Shown here one piece after another: positions 9,784 through 20,963 of a stretch of 64,000 bases of DNA. This stretch comes from Ceratorhiza oryzae-sativae (lineage: Eukaryota; Basidiomycota; Agaricomycetes; Cantharellales; Ceratobasidiaceae): assembly GCA_030998015.1 (NCBI GenBank), contig JARWMV010000084.1, positions 1 to 64,000 on the forward strand, written 5' to 3'. Within the stretch, counting starts at the first letter, position 1. Each line of letters opens with the position of its first letter. Below the pieces are notes generated by a model that saw only the letters and a program-made list of their open reading frames with translations, was not told the DNA's origin and did not search any database. The translations under genes and the position numbers were made by a program.

Positions 9784-11090
9784 TGTTACAGGTCAGGGTA
9801 CACTTGAATATCTACAGCTTAAGCAAATGTAGATATGTTAGTATACTCTAATTTTACTCAATACTTCTTAGACTAGAGTAAGAAGGCTCAAAGTAGTTGC
9901 AATGCAATCAAGTAACACTCAAAGTAGTCTTAATCTTTCACAGTGTAAACTGACTAATTGATAGGTATAAACAGCAAGACTACTATGGTCAGGTTCCCTT
10001 AAATATCTTAAATGTAGTTCAGCCCTAGTTGCTTGGACTAACTGATGCTAATCTTAATACTAGACTTAAGCAATGGCTTACAGGATAGATGGTGGGCTGC
10101 CTAATGCATGTACTTCCTCAGCTACAGGTACTTAGATTTCCTCTAATAGCTGGTACTTAATGTCACACTCAATCAGGCAATACTGTATCCTTATATATCT
10201 CCGTATATAAGATACAATGACTCAGACAGTATATAACTAATAAGGTACTTTATTCCTCAGTACTAGTTATATAAGAAATCACACACAGACAAGAGAAATA
10301 GAAAGAGAAAAGAAACCAATAACTGGTCTGGGTTGAGTAGAGGAGGGAAGGTGGTCTGGAAGGGCCTCAGAGGAGGTCCTTTTATACCCTGAGGAGGGCA
10401 TTCCAGAGCCAAATAGATGCATGCATGCCAGTGCAATCATCAAAAGAGGGTACTGCTATACTTGGGGTACACCCTGGCCCAGTATAGGATAAGAGAGTAA
10501 AGACAGGGTGTGGATCAAAGGCATTGATGCATCTGAGACCTGCTATTGGCTTGTAGATCATATTATCATAGTATATACATGTAATGAACAGAGGCTACAT
10601 CTCAGTGAGTCATAAAGTGAGTCAGAGGAGCTTCTGGATCAATTTGGAAGGCTCTCCTGACTCACTGGAGTCATTAGATCTTGATTGATGGTCCAGTAAG
10701 ATTCTAATGATCTTTGGGCCATTGCAGTGCAAGGATCTGGTGGATCGCAATGATCTTTGGGCAGCAAATACTGCCAAAGATTAGCTATTGATAGAGAATG
10801 AGATCGCTTTGATAGCGTAAGTGGTTGCCAAGATATGAGCAGTGCAATGTTGTTATCAATATCTCCTGATAAGAGGAAATATTGCAACCTATATATCTCC
10901 CTGAGTTCTTAAGATAAAATCATGATAATATATGCGTTGGAAAGAGGAGAATTTGTGCTATTTAATGGAGCAACAATAGTATGAATTTAGATGCATACAG
11001 AGTCATTTAATTTCAGGAAAATTACAGAGGCATTGCTTGAGGTTGGCAGAGCAGACTAAAATAATAGAAAAATGTTAGTGATCCATAACA
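9784..11090 (-). repeat. Family-G LTR L2 (minus orientation, CpG-decayed)
   Basis: The ends are TGTTACAGGTCAGGG (9784) and GTGATCCATAACA (11090), the reverse of L1. It retains TATA (CTTTTATA near 10379) and an AATAAA complement near 10247. The CpG block is largely converted to TpG/CpA compared with L3 and L7, which suggests an older or more methylated copy. The flanks ATCAC and GTTCC do not match, so there is no target duplication and the insertion was later rearranged. Confidence 0.9.
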
Positions 11091-13150
11091 GTTCCATGCA
11101 GTTTCCAGATCTCTTTGACAAAGATTTCTGCTAATTCTTCTGCATGGGTTGACTCAAGGCATGGAATGAAATGTGCCTGCATTGAGAAGCAGTCTATAAC
11201 TGTCAGGATGCTATCATAGCCATTTGATAGTGGCAATTTGACAATAAAGTCATATGCTCTGTCATCCCAGGGCCTTTCCAGTATTGGTAGCAGCTTCATG
11301 AGAGAGGGTTGCTTATGTCCCTTGCTTCTTTGACACACCTCACATGAGTCTATGTACCTATTCACTTGTTCTTTCAGCCCTGGCCAATAGTATTGTTGGG
11401 ATATCAATTCCAGGGTCTGAGCATGTTAGAGATGTTGTGCCAGAATTCCTGCATTCTGGCATCAAGGGTAACTCTATTCCATCAGCTGACCAATCAGCAC
11501 TTCTGAGCTGCTTCTGCAATTGAGTTACCCTTGATGCCAGAATGCAGGAATTCTGGCACAACATCTCTAGAGCATGTCCCTGGTGTCCTGCCACTGGAGA
11601 GTCATAATGGAGTTCCAGCAGCCAGTAGCTCTAATTGCAGATTTTTGTCATCTGGTATGTAGATGCTTTCATCATATTGTAATAGCCCATTTTCCATGTT
11701 ATACCACTTGAGCTCCTTTCATACTGTTGGTAGCAACTTTTCCTTGTCTGCTACACTTTGGATCAGACCTGCTATTGATTTGTCTTCCTCTTGTGCTTCC
11801 CTTACTTCTTGTAGGAAGCTTGTCCTCATTTCTGCCTTGAATCCAATTAACCTATCTGTTGATATCATGACCTGTGGTTCATTTGGTATGTCTTCATTAT
11901 CATGCCTGTGTGACAGGTCATCTGGCTTTTGTGATAATATCCCTGGTCAATATTCAATCTGGAAGTTCAATGATGCTAATGTCAGGTGCCACTGTGCATG
12001 GTTCCTGTTCCAGATCTTGGCCTCTTACCAATACTGGAGATTTCAGTGATCTGTGTAGACTGTAATGGGAATTTTGGTTCCTTCCAGGAACAGCCTCCAA
12101 TGCTCCAGTGATCAAACTATCACAAGTAGTTCTTTGTCATGTGTGTCATAGTTCCTTTGTGGTGGGGTGAAGCTTTCTGATAGGTATGCTATTGGATGTA
12201 GCCTCCCATCTTCCCCCTTTTGGCTTAGGACTGCTCCCATGGCTACTCTTGAGGCATCTGTTTCTAGTATGTAAGGCTTGTTAGGTTTGGGGTGTATAAC
12301 TACTGGGTCCCTTGCAATCAACTTATTGATTTAATCAAAGGCTTCTTGTTCCCTGGTGGTCCATTGCCATTTAGTATCCTTCCTCATAAGCTCTGTTAGG
12401 GGTTTTGCTTTGGTACTAAAGTTGGGTATAAATCCTTGGTAAAAGTTTGCAGATCCTAGGAATGACTGGATTTGTTTTATGTTATAGGCTCTTTCCATTC
12501 CACAATTGCCCTGATTATCTCCTGTTCCATGGAAATACCTTCAGGGGCTATGCCAATTCCTATGAAACTGGTCCTTGTTGTGAAGAAGTTGCATTTGTGT
12601 GGTTTCTGGAACAGGTGGTGCTTCCTAAGATGTCCTAGGACTTCTCACACATGCTCCTTATGTTCCTCTCTATTGTTGGAGTAGATTATGAGGTCATCCA
12701 TGTACACAACCATGCAAACATCTAGGAGATTTTCAAATATGGAGCTTATGAACTGCATCCACATTGATGGCCCATTCCTTAAACCAAATGGCATTATTGT
12801 GAATTCAAATATCTTGTACTTGTTCCTGAATGCTGTCTTTCATTCATCCCCTTCCTTCATCCTCATATTATTGACCCCCCATCAGTTGTCCATCTTGGTA
12901 AATATTGTGACATCCTCCAGCTTCTCCATGAGCTCCTCTTATACTGGCATAGGGAATAGGTCTGGCTTGGTAATGGCATTCAGTTTTCTATAATCTACTA
13001 CCAACCTCAGCCCCTGTCTGCTTTGTTCACATACAAGCAGGGTGCAGCAATGGTTGATTTGCTTCTGCTTATTTTCCTGTCCTTGAGCTCCTTTTCAATC
13101 TAGCTCTTTCAGGCTGCTAACTCTGCTGGGGTCCTTGGGTAGACCTTTGC
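11091..13150 (-). pseudogene. pol: Family-A Pol: RT, RNase H and N-terminal integrase (degraded)
   Basis: RT shows YMDD followed by [15 protein letters not shown] near 12640-12705. RNase H shows YILETDASRVAMGAVLSQ and NYDTHDKELLVIV at 12112-12321. Integrase starts with the SQQYYWPG block and CEVCQRSKGHK (about 11330-11405), then YDFIVKLPLSNGYDSILTVID with the first catalytic Asp, and stops at KEIWKLHG where L2 begins. The remainder of the catalytic core is missing. Many stops lie between the open pieces. Confidence 0.85.
11427..11569. mobile_element. 143-bp hAT-type MITE in the family-A integrase
   Basis: Perfect 48-bp terminal inverted repeats occupy 11427-11474 and 11522-11569, separated by a 47-bp core. 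The ends read TAGAGATGTTGTGCC and its complement, fitting the YARNG end consensus of hAT transposons. The insertion is flanked by the perfect 8-bp direct repeat GAGCATGT (11419-11426 and 11570-11577), the target duplication length of hAT. Removing it restores the expected GHQGHA to TLELISQQYYW continuity of the integrase finger. It has no coding capacity and would need a hAT transposase from elsewhere. Confidence 0.88.
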
Positions 13151-13153
13151 TGG

Positions 13154-13702
13154 TTAAGGCAATTCTGCACCTTCTATGAAGTCTATTGCACAGTCAAATT
13201 GTTGGTGTTTAGGAAGTTCACTAAAACCTTCTTGGAATTGATCTATGAAATCCCTGAACTCTTGGGGTATCAGGGGTATCTCTTCAGCTGCTTTGCCAGC
13301 AATATGGTCTTTATCTGAGATGGATTGGTCTTTCCATTCAATCACAGGTTTGGCCTCTTTTAGCCAGTCTTTACCTAGTATCACCTCAGTATTTCCCAAG
13401 TCCATTATGTAAAAGGTGCACTTTAGTGTTGTGCCTTCTACTTTGATTTGCAGTATCATCCTTTCTGAAATTGCATCCTTGATCTCCTTTCCATCAATTG
13501 CAATTACTGATCACTTAGCCTTCAGCTGCTCTGTCAGGATTCCCTTTCTTTTGACATATCCCAAATCCATGAAGTTACAAGTGGACCCTGTATCTATCAG
13601 TGTTTTGGCTGGTTCCATGATTCCCTCCACAGTAGTGTATACTATTGATTGATTATTGGATTTCTTAAGAAAATATACATTAGCTGCTGGGGTGTTTGCA
13701 AG
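13154..13702 (-). pseudogene. Family-A protease region (cut by solo LTR L3)
   Basis: On the minus strand the retropepsin active-site motif LIDTGSTCNF lies near 13570-13600. The second conserved block, EVILGKDWL, is at 13365-13392. One stop separates them. The part upstream of the active site is separated from gag by the solo LTR 13703-15014. The region joins directly to the RT part below. Confidence 0.8.
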
Positions 13703-14407
13703 TGTTATGGATCACTAACATTTTCAATTATTTTAGTCTGCTCTGCCAACCTCAAGCGATGCCTCGGTAATTAAATTGTGAAATACTTGAATTTGTATGC
13801 ACTCTGAATTGTACTATTTTCTGTTCCATTAAATAGTACAAAATTCCCGCTCTCCAACGCATATTTTATTAAGATTTTACGATAAGATCTCAGAGAGATA
13901 CAGAGGTTGCGATATTTCCTCTTATCAGGAGATATTGATTACAACATCGCACCGCTCATATCTCGGCAACCGCTTACGCTATCAAAGCGATCTTGTGCTC
14001 TATCGATAGCTAATCTTCGGCAGTATCTGCTGCCCGAAGATCGTCGCGATCCACCGGATCCTCACGCCGGAATGGCCCGAAGATCATTAGAATCTTACTG
14101 GACCATCAATCAAGATCTAATGACTCCAGTGAGTCAGGAGAGCTTCCCAAATTGATCCAGAAGCTTCTCTGACTCACTTTATGACTCACTGAGATGTATC
14201 CTCTGTTCATTACATGTATATACTATGATAATATGATCTACAAGCCAATAGCAGGTCTCAGATGCATCAATGCCTTTGATCCACACCCTGTCTTTACTCT
14301 TTTATCCTATACTGGGCTAAGGTGTACCCCAAGTATAGCAGTACCCTCTTTTGATGATTGCACTGGCATGCATGTATCTATTTGGCTCTGGAATGCCCTC
14401 CTCAGGG

Positions 14408-14415
14408 TATAAAAG
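14408..14415 (+). promoter_or_regulatory. LTR TATA box (reference copy L3)
   Basis: TATAAAAG lies in a segment conserved in most family-G LTRs (also 21668-21675 on +, and 52255-52262 on -). It probably sets the start of the element transcript about 25-30 bases downstream. It is missing from L1 and mutated to CATAAAAG in L6. Confidence 0.6.
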
Positions 14416-14543
14416 GACCTCCTCTGAGGCCCTTCCAGACCACCTCCTTCCCTTCACTACTCAACCCAGACCGGTTATTGGTTTCTTTTTCTCTTTCTAT
14501 TTCTCTTGTCTGTGTGTGATTTCTTATATAACTAGTACTGAGG

Positions 14544-14549
14544 AATAAA
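14544..14549 (+). terminator. LTR polyadenylation signal AATAAA (reference copy L3)
   Basis: AATAAA lies about 130 bases downstream of the TATA box, and is followed by a TATA-rich stretch. It is conserved in the family-G LTR copies, in the position expected for the R/U5 boundary. Confidence 0.5.
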
Positions 14550-15014
14550 GTACCATATTAGTTATATACTGTCTGAGTCATTGTATCTTATATACAGAGA
14601 TATATAAGGATACAATATTGCCTGATTGAGCATGACATTAAGTACCAGCTATTAGAGGAAATCTAAGTACCTGTAGCTGAGGAAGTACATGCATTAGGCA
14701 GCCCACCATCTATCCTGTAAGCCATTGCTTAAGCCTAGTATTAAGATTAGTATCAGTTAGTCCAAGCGACTAGGGCTGAACTACATTTAAGATATCTAAG
14801 GGAACCTGACCACAGTAGTCTTGCTCTTTATACCTATAAATTAGTCAGTTTACACTGTGAAAGATTAAGACTACCTTGAGGGTTACTTGATCGCATTGCA
14901 ACTACTTTGAGCCTTCTTACTCTAGTCTAAGAAGTATTGAGTACAATTAGTGTATACTAACATATCTACATTTGCTTAAGCTCTAGATATACAAGTGTAC
15001 CCTGACCCGTAACA

Positions 15015-16259
15015 GCAAGGTCTACTGACATGGATTCAGTGGACCCCACTAGTTTTCCAACTTGAAATCTGTCTCACAGTTGTCAGTTTCTTTTTCTATG
15101 CTTGCCTTGCTGACAATCTTGCTTTTGTCATAAGTCCATTGTCCTCAGCAGTCCCTCATGATGTGTCCAGCCTTACCATACTTGACACAGAGTTTCTCTT
15201 TCCTCTGCCAATCTTCTTCTTCATTGGGTATCCTGACCATGTTGTTTGGTTTGTTAGTCATGTTTGACTTGACCTGTCCAGTGTGCCCCTTTGACCCTGT
15301 GAATGTTTTGCCTTGTGAGTTCCAGTTTGAGGCTCCTAGGCCTGTGCTTCATACAGTGTTAAGCTTCCTGTTAGAGCATATTATATCATCTGCCCTGCAT
15401 GCCAATGCAATCCATTCTTCTAAGGACATTTGGCCTGCTGCTCCATACATTTACATCCTCAGCAGTTCCTGCCTGACCTCTGGCTTCAGCCCTTCTTTGA
15501 ACTGGTCAATGAGTGCATTGTCATTCCAGTTCACTTCCTGGGCCAGGGTCCAGAATTGGGTGGCATATGCCTGGGTGCTCCTTGTTTGGGTTAGGTTACC
15601 CAATTCCCTGATTGCCTTTTCCTTTTTAACCAGGTCTTGGAAATTAGTAAGGAATGCAGCCTTGAATGCTGACCAACACTTCAGGAATTCATGGTCCTCC
15701 ATGTTTGATATCATCTTGAGCAATGATTGTGCCCAATTGGCAGCATCCCCACTACTCATGCTCATTAGTGTGATGGATATCTTCCAATTATTGTTGAAGG
15801 TTCCTGCTTCATAGTCCTCAAAGTATATTTCCATTTTGGTCAAGAAGGTCTTGGCTGCCTTTCCTTTCTTTCCATTGAAGACTTCTGGCTTTTTTCCTGG
15901 GCATCTTTTGGGATAGTTGCTCCTGCTAAGGTGGTTTGGTTCATAAAGGATGGTTTTTCTGGCTCCATCCTCACTTGGCCCATAGGGGTTGTTGAGGGCT
16001 GGGCAGTGGACTCCCTTTGGAAGGATCTCCTCTCCAAGGGAGGTGGAGATAATGATTGGGAGCTGGGTTCTTGAGGTTGTTGCTGTTGTTCTGGCAAAGG
16101 TCCTTCAGTTGTTGTGTCCTTCCTCAACTTGTTTACCAGGTCAGTGGTTTGTTGCTCTATTGCCATGACAAGTTCCTCCAAATTATCCAGGTGGCTATTG
16201 GCAGCCTTCATTGCCCTTGCCCGCTCCTGCAGAGCCTTGTTTATTTCTCAGATAGTTGA
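15015..16259 (-). pseudogene. gag: Family-A Gag with zinc knuckle lacking its second Cys
   Basis: Minus-strand N-terminal part at 15840-16211 is Gln/Pro/Ser-rich. The capsid-type retrotransposon Gag core at 15451-15843 has WAQSLLKMIS, FKAAFLTNFQDL, YATQFWTLAQEVNWND and LIDQFKEGLKPEVR. The nucleocapsid knuckle is near 15130-15175 and reads CVKYGKAGHIMRDC, so the second zinc ligand is Tyr instead of Cys. A stop follows directly. The solo LTR L3 separates Gag from the protease. Confidence 0.82.
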
Positions 16260-16270
16260 AGTTAACCCAT

Positions 16271-16462
16271 TGTAAGGGCTTGGCCCTCAATAAAACTGTA
16301 CTTAAGGCCTTTATTTGCCTTGCACAGCAATAGAATGCATGTACATAGAATATATTACTTGAGTAAAACAATTGGTGATTGTAAAGAACAAAATAAGACT
16401 CATACATCAGCAAAGTTATGCATATATGAAGTAAAAGCAGTCATGTGACTGCTATCCTTACA
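16271..16462 (-). repeat. Family-A 5' LTR (192 bp) with adjacent candidate primer-binding site
   Basis: The ends are TGTAAGG and CCTTACA, a 7-bp inverted terminal pair with TG...CA. It is positioned just upstream of gag on the minus strand. Directly inside it, TGGGTTAAC (about 16261-16269, minus) begins with the TGG expected of a tRNA primer-binding site. AATAAA on the minus strand near 16306 is a possible polyadenylation signal. No second copy is in the window because the 3' end of the element is missing. Confidence 0.7.
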
Positions 16463-16899
16463 CCCTGTTGCTCAGGACTCAATCAGCAGAGTCCATAAAG
16501 TTATCCATTGGGTGTACTAACAAGGCAGGCTGTCGACGATGACAAGTCAGGTGACAAGAAAAATAGTAAGAAAGGAAAAGAACTTGTATTCAATGAGAGG
16601 TCAAGTTCTTGAGGAGCCCTCTGCAAACTTGACCTGGTTTATATACATAGTACAAGCCACGTCATAACAAACAAGTCTATACAGTGAGTCACAACTGATA
16701 AGAGATAGAAGCAGTAGAAGCAACTGTGGAACTGTGGAATTTCACATCAGAGTTGAAATACATCTTGGTTGTCGGTCTGGAACATCCCCTGAATCACATG
16801 GCACAGATATACCATAAAAGGCAAGTATGTTTGAAGCTGGTCTCATAAAATGTAGTAAATCAAGAAAATATTATAGAGTGGATATATGCATGTCAGTTT
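16463..16899. other. AT-rich spacer, no gene seen
   Basis: I see no coding region or recognised repeat here. A TTTATATACA stretch near 16640 and a GTGACAAG repeat near 16545 could belong to an LTR of yet another family, but the limits cannot be set. Confidence 0.3.
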
Positions 16900-19087
16900 G
16901 TGACACAGGCATTGCAGTGCCAGTGCTTGCCAGTGCAGATGAGCTATACAGCATGTCCTCTTGTACCCAAGTGGAGAGAGCTGCAGTAAAACATGGCAAG
17001 AACATAGCCCAGATGTTCTCCAGGATCCAGGCAACATATCTGCTGCTGATATCACTGTGCAATGAGTCTGCACAGAGGATTTCAGACTGCATGCATGTAG
17101 TCAGTGATGGGGCTGGGGACACTGGGGATGGCCCAACTCATCTGCACTAAATTGTGGATTGCAAATGCCTGTTGTACACAAAATACAAAGTTTTGGTATG
17201 CAGGCAAAACCTGGCTGGGGGCCATCACCATCTGGGCAAATGAAACCACATCCTCTGGTACTCTGGGGGAATTGGCTAGCTCAGCCAATTGTCAGGTAGC
17301 AACAGTATGTTGTGCCCTCTGTTGGTAGAACAGCTCAAAAGTTACCCAGGCAATTGACTGGGAGAGGCAAAGAGTCCTCCAGAGCCATTGAATGACTTGG
17401 AGGGGGTCACCAACTGAGCAGTCAGGAAATGCAATGCATTTATGCATGTCTTGTCTATAAAGACAGTCATGTTCAGTGGGTCACTGAATATATCCCTCAA
17501 TGCAGTAGCATCAAGTTGAGCCACTCCTCACTTGTAAGTTCCCTGGCAGGAAAAAATGTCAATCATAATTTGCTCAACATGTGAGCAATAAATGGCTGTC
17601 CACTGGGATGGATCACCTCCATGAAGCACAGGATGGACATATCAACACTACTGAGTATCCCATGCTTGCCAATCTGCTCACCTGGTGATATGTGGACTGA
17701 ACCCTGTATAGGGTAATTGTAATTACAATCAAAGAGCATACCAATGCAGATCACCTCCTGGTGAGCCATGGACCTGTATTCATGCAGCACAAGACATGCC
17801 TGACACAATAGGTCTTGCTGGAGGCTAAAGAGGGTCAAGTCAACCCAGGTCAATGAAAGTCTGTTAAAAACAGAGTGTATCTCTTGTGCATGTGATGCAC
17901 ACCACAATGTTGCCCCTTCAGGGCTGTTGGTATTGACCACCCACCATGGTCCTTGTTTGAGGGATCCTCCCTTGAAACTCACTACATCTGCCCTTCAACC
18001 AGACTTTGAATGGAATGGTGTCCACCCACCACATCCACAGCTGAAGCCAAACCCAATGCCACCCCAGGGTGCATATCTGTTGCTTGAGTGCAACTCATCC
18101 ATTGGTCTGTGCTTCAGACTGCTCAAGGGATCCACCTTGGGCACACCCAAGGCTCCTGGTTAGCCCTGGGGTACTGGTACAACTGCCAGTACTGGCCTAT
18201 ATGCAGCCTTGGATTGGTATAGCTGTGATACATGGTGCTCCCATGTGGATTTGCAGGGAGATCATGGGTTACCCCCAAGTATGTATGCATGCCCTTCTCA
18301 GGGCCTGAGACAGTAGGTGTAGGTGGGGCCAGCACAGCTATTGTTACCCTGGCAGGTGTGGTAGTGGGGGCCAGCAGCACTGGCACATCAGGTTGAGCAG
18401 CCAATTGCACTGGCTGTGGGAGTGAGGCTGATGGGTTCATTGGCACATTGGCATAGAGGTCATTGTCCTGTTCTTCATAATACAACAGGTATTCATACAG
18501 ACCCAGGGCCTCTTGTGGTGGCACCATAGAGCTTGGTGTCAAGTAATCCCACAAGCAGGCTTGATGTAGCTCATCAATCTACTTGATGTGATCTTTGCAA
18601 TCTAGTTGCCATTGTTCACACTCCTGCTTGAGTGTTTCTTCAGCTTGGAAAGCTGCTCAACAATAAGTCAACATGTCTTTGTGGAGGTCCTTAGCATCTG
18701 CCTGCAACTCCTCCACTGTCTTCTGTGAAATGGTATAAAATTCCCATGTTGTGCAGGCCTCCTCTTGCAACAACTTGAGCATCTGCTCTGCTTGAGTGAG
18801 TTCTGCATATAGTGGTGCAATCTCTGCTTGCAATTGGGCAAGCTCCAATTGTGTATTAGCTGTATTATTAGCTTGAGCAGTGATGCTGCTCACCTGTTAG
18901 CCCTGAGGGGCTGTTACACCAGCATCCTCACCAGTTCCCATTGTTACATTGGTATTGACATTGAAGCCAGCCAGCATTGGTACCAGCACATTTAGCCCAC
19001 TCTGGTGGGCAGTGGTCCTGACTGGGGTCCCAGTCAGGGGGTTTGCATCTGGCTCTCGCACAGGGGGTGTCATTGCTGTTGATGACA
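16900..19087 (-). pseudogene. Unknown gene remnant with coiled coil and Pro/Ala-rich region
   Basis: Minus-strand open pieces follow one another: a Thr/Pro-rich N-terminus (about 18897-19075), a Gln/Glu/Leu heptad region at 18657-18893 that predicts a coiled coil (LAQLQAEIAPLYAELTQAEQ), a Pro/Val/Ala-rich part at 18123-18554, and several shorter pieces down to about 16900. The joins carry single stops, for example TAA in place of a probable CAA at 18895. The architecture resembles a Gag-like or transposon-associated ORF, but no knuckle or known domain is visible. It lies downstream of the chromodomain end of fragment D on the same strand. I do not recognise the family. Confidence 0.45.
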
Positions 19088-19170
19088 AGTGTATGCTGGC
19101 TCAAAATTTGCCACAGCCCTCTTAGGTAAGAGGGGAATGAGCCTTTATGCTCATTATTGCTTCTAATCTC

Positions 19171-20963
19171 TCACCAAGATAACTCCACAGGTTCTGTAAC
19201 CCCTTGTAACTTGAGGTACCACTTGAGTGCCTCTAACTCACTGCATTGTTGCAGTGATTCCCATGTCTGATCCCCTTTGGACCATTTAAAAAGAAACTTT
19301 ATGTTTCTTCCTTTGTATTTATGGTTGATAATGCTATCAACCATCCATTCTGTTTCAGGGTCCTCCCCAAAGTTATAGTAGTGATAAGGCTCCCAAGACA
19401 GGAATATTTTATCATTATTTGGGAAGTGTGGTTTTAACAAACTGCCATGAAATACATGGTGTATCCAGTTTCTTTAATTCCTCTGGTAATTCCAGAGTGT
19501 ATGTGGATGCCTCTTGGTTGATCAAGAGGATCTTATATGGCCTGATATATTTCAGGAGTAATCTTCTGGCTCTTCCCTTCAGAAGGGTCAAATTTTTGGT
19601 AGAGAGGTAGGCTTTCATTCCTGCCTCCAAAGCTGGATCATCTTCTTGACAGTCCTTGTTTGATTGGCTGTGCATATATATGTGGCTAGCAATGATCACA
19701 TCAAATGCACAGTTGATGTTTTCAGCTGCTTGGTCAGCTATTGTTTGTACACCCCTAAATGCAGTGTTTACTTTAGGATAGCTTATTAATTTTGGCATCC
19801 ATCCATAATTTAGCTTGAAAGGAGCAAATCCTGTACTTGAGCTGACACTTGAATTGATAGCAAGTTCTGTTGCCAGAATCTTTTCACTCCAGTTTAACTG
19901 GTTGCTATTGATCAATGATTGAAGTATTTGGGCTGTAGTTGATTAGCCTGTTCAGTAGATCCATCTGTTTGCAGGTGGAATGCTGTGGATGTCAGCAGCT
20001 TAACACTGAATAATTGGTGTAATTCCTGCCACATCATGGTGATGAATTTTGAGTCTCTATTAGAGGCAATTGTGTCAGGTAACCCATGCAATCTTACTAC
20101 TTCTCATAGTAATATCATTACAGTGTCTTGCACTGTTATCATGGTCTGAGTTGGTACCAAGTGTACCATAGATGTCAGTCAGCAAATTAAAACTAATAAA
20201 TAATTGAATTTATTACTTCAGGGGAATGGACCCATAAAGTCCATTCAAATAGATGCCCATGGCTGGCTGGGGATTGGTAGAGTGTGTAGCAGCCCCTGTG
20301 GGAGCTGCAATGATGACTTCATCATCTGACAATTGCTGCATGATCAGTGAAATTTGATAATTTCTTTGGCCATTGTTGGCCACCAATACCATCATCTTAT
20401 GTACAATACTGTTTTCTTGGACCCCATGTGTCCAATTGCTGAATGTCTGAGATCAATAATTATCTTCAGCACCCTCCTCCTCTTGTAGAGGACATCTGGG
20501 ATGCAGATTGCATTCCATGACCTATATAATAATAGGTTGCCCTGCCATTCAAAGTTAGGGTGTGCCTTAGTATCAGTGCATATATGGCCAAAGAACTTGT
20601 CTTTGGTGATGTTATCTTTGATAACATCAATAACATTGTCAGTATTCACTAATACTGAAGGATCTTTCCTCTCCAGTATTGTGGAGGGCTTATTGGATTG
20701 CATGGACCTGTGATCCTTGTCTGTTTCCTCTACTACTGATGGTAGAGGAATTACTATCCCTCAATTGTCTTGCAAGGGATTTTTGTTTAATTCCTGCAGT
20801 TTATTTGCTTGAAGTTCTTCCATTTTGCACATCTTGCAAACTTTCCAGGTCAGTTTGATGATCCAACCTGCCATGGTGAGGATTCCAGGGGAATCCTCCC
20901 CCTCTGGCTCTAGTCTTCTATCTGCTGAGACATATTCATGCTCTTCCTGAACATTGTCCAGTG
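19171..20963 (-). pseudogene. Gypsy fragment D: integrase and chromodomain (chromovirus)
   Basis: Minus strand. The linker and HHCC start are at 20392-20703 (LLLYRSWNAICIPD, LRHSAIGHMGSKKT). The integrase C-terminal part is at 19415-19915 (ATELAINSSVSSSTGFAPFKLNYG, LLKYIRPYKIL). A chromodomain lies at 19171-19400 (EWMVDSIINHKYKGRNIKFLFKW, then GDQTWE). The middle of the integrase core is decayed. The upstream end is cut at 20963 by LTR L4, so RT and gag are not present. The sequence is not closely related to families A, C or G by eye. Confidence 0.78.

Larger units (their letters stand above)
13703..15014 (+). repeat. Family-G solo LTR L3 with target duplication GCAAG
   Basis: The ends are TGTTATGGATC and CTGACCCGTAACA. 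GCAAG occurs immediately before (13698-13702) and after (15015-15019), which proves a simple insertion into the family-A element followed by LTR-LTR recombination. The copy is CpG-rich and complete, with TATA, AATAAA and all TGASTCA sites. Confidence 0.95.
11091..16462 (-). mobile_element. Family-A Ty3/gypsy element, 3' truncated, with nested insertions
   Basis: Read on the minus strand: 5' LTR (16271-16462), candidate primer-binding site, gag, protease, RT, RNase H and integrase up to KEIWKLHG, where L2 cuts it. A family-G solo LTR (13703-15014) and a 143-bp MITE (11427-11569) are inserted in it. All domains are in the right order but carry many stops and frameshifts. Confidence 0.82.

Noticed and set aside
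7549..15014. L1 and L3 (or L3 and L4) as the two LTRs of one full-length element
   Set aside because: The DNA between them is minus-strand sequence of other families, and L3 has its own exact target duplication, so it is a solo LTR. L1 is the 3' LTR of the left family-G copy.
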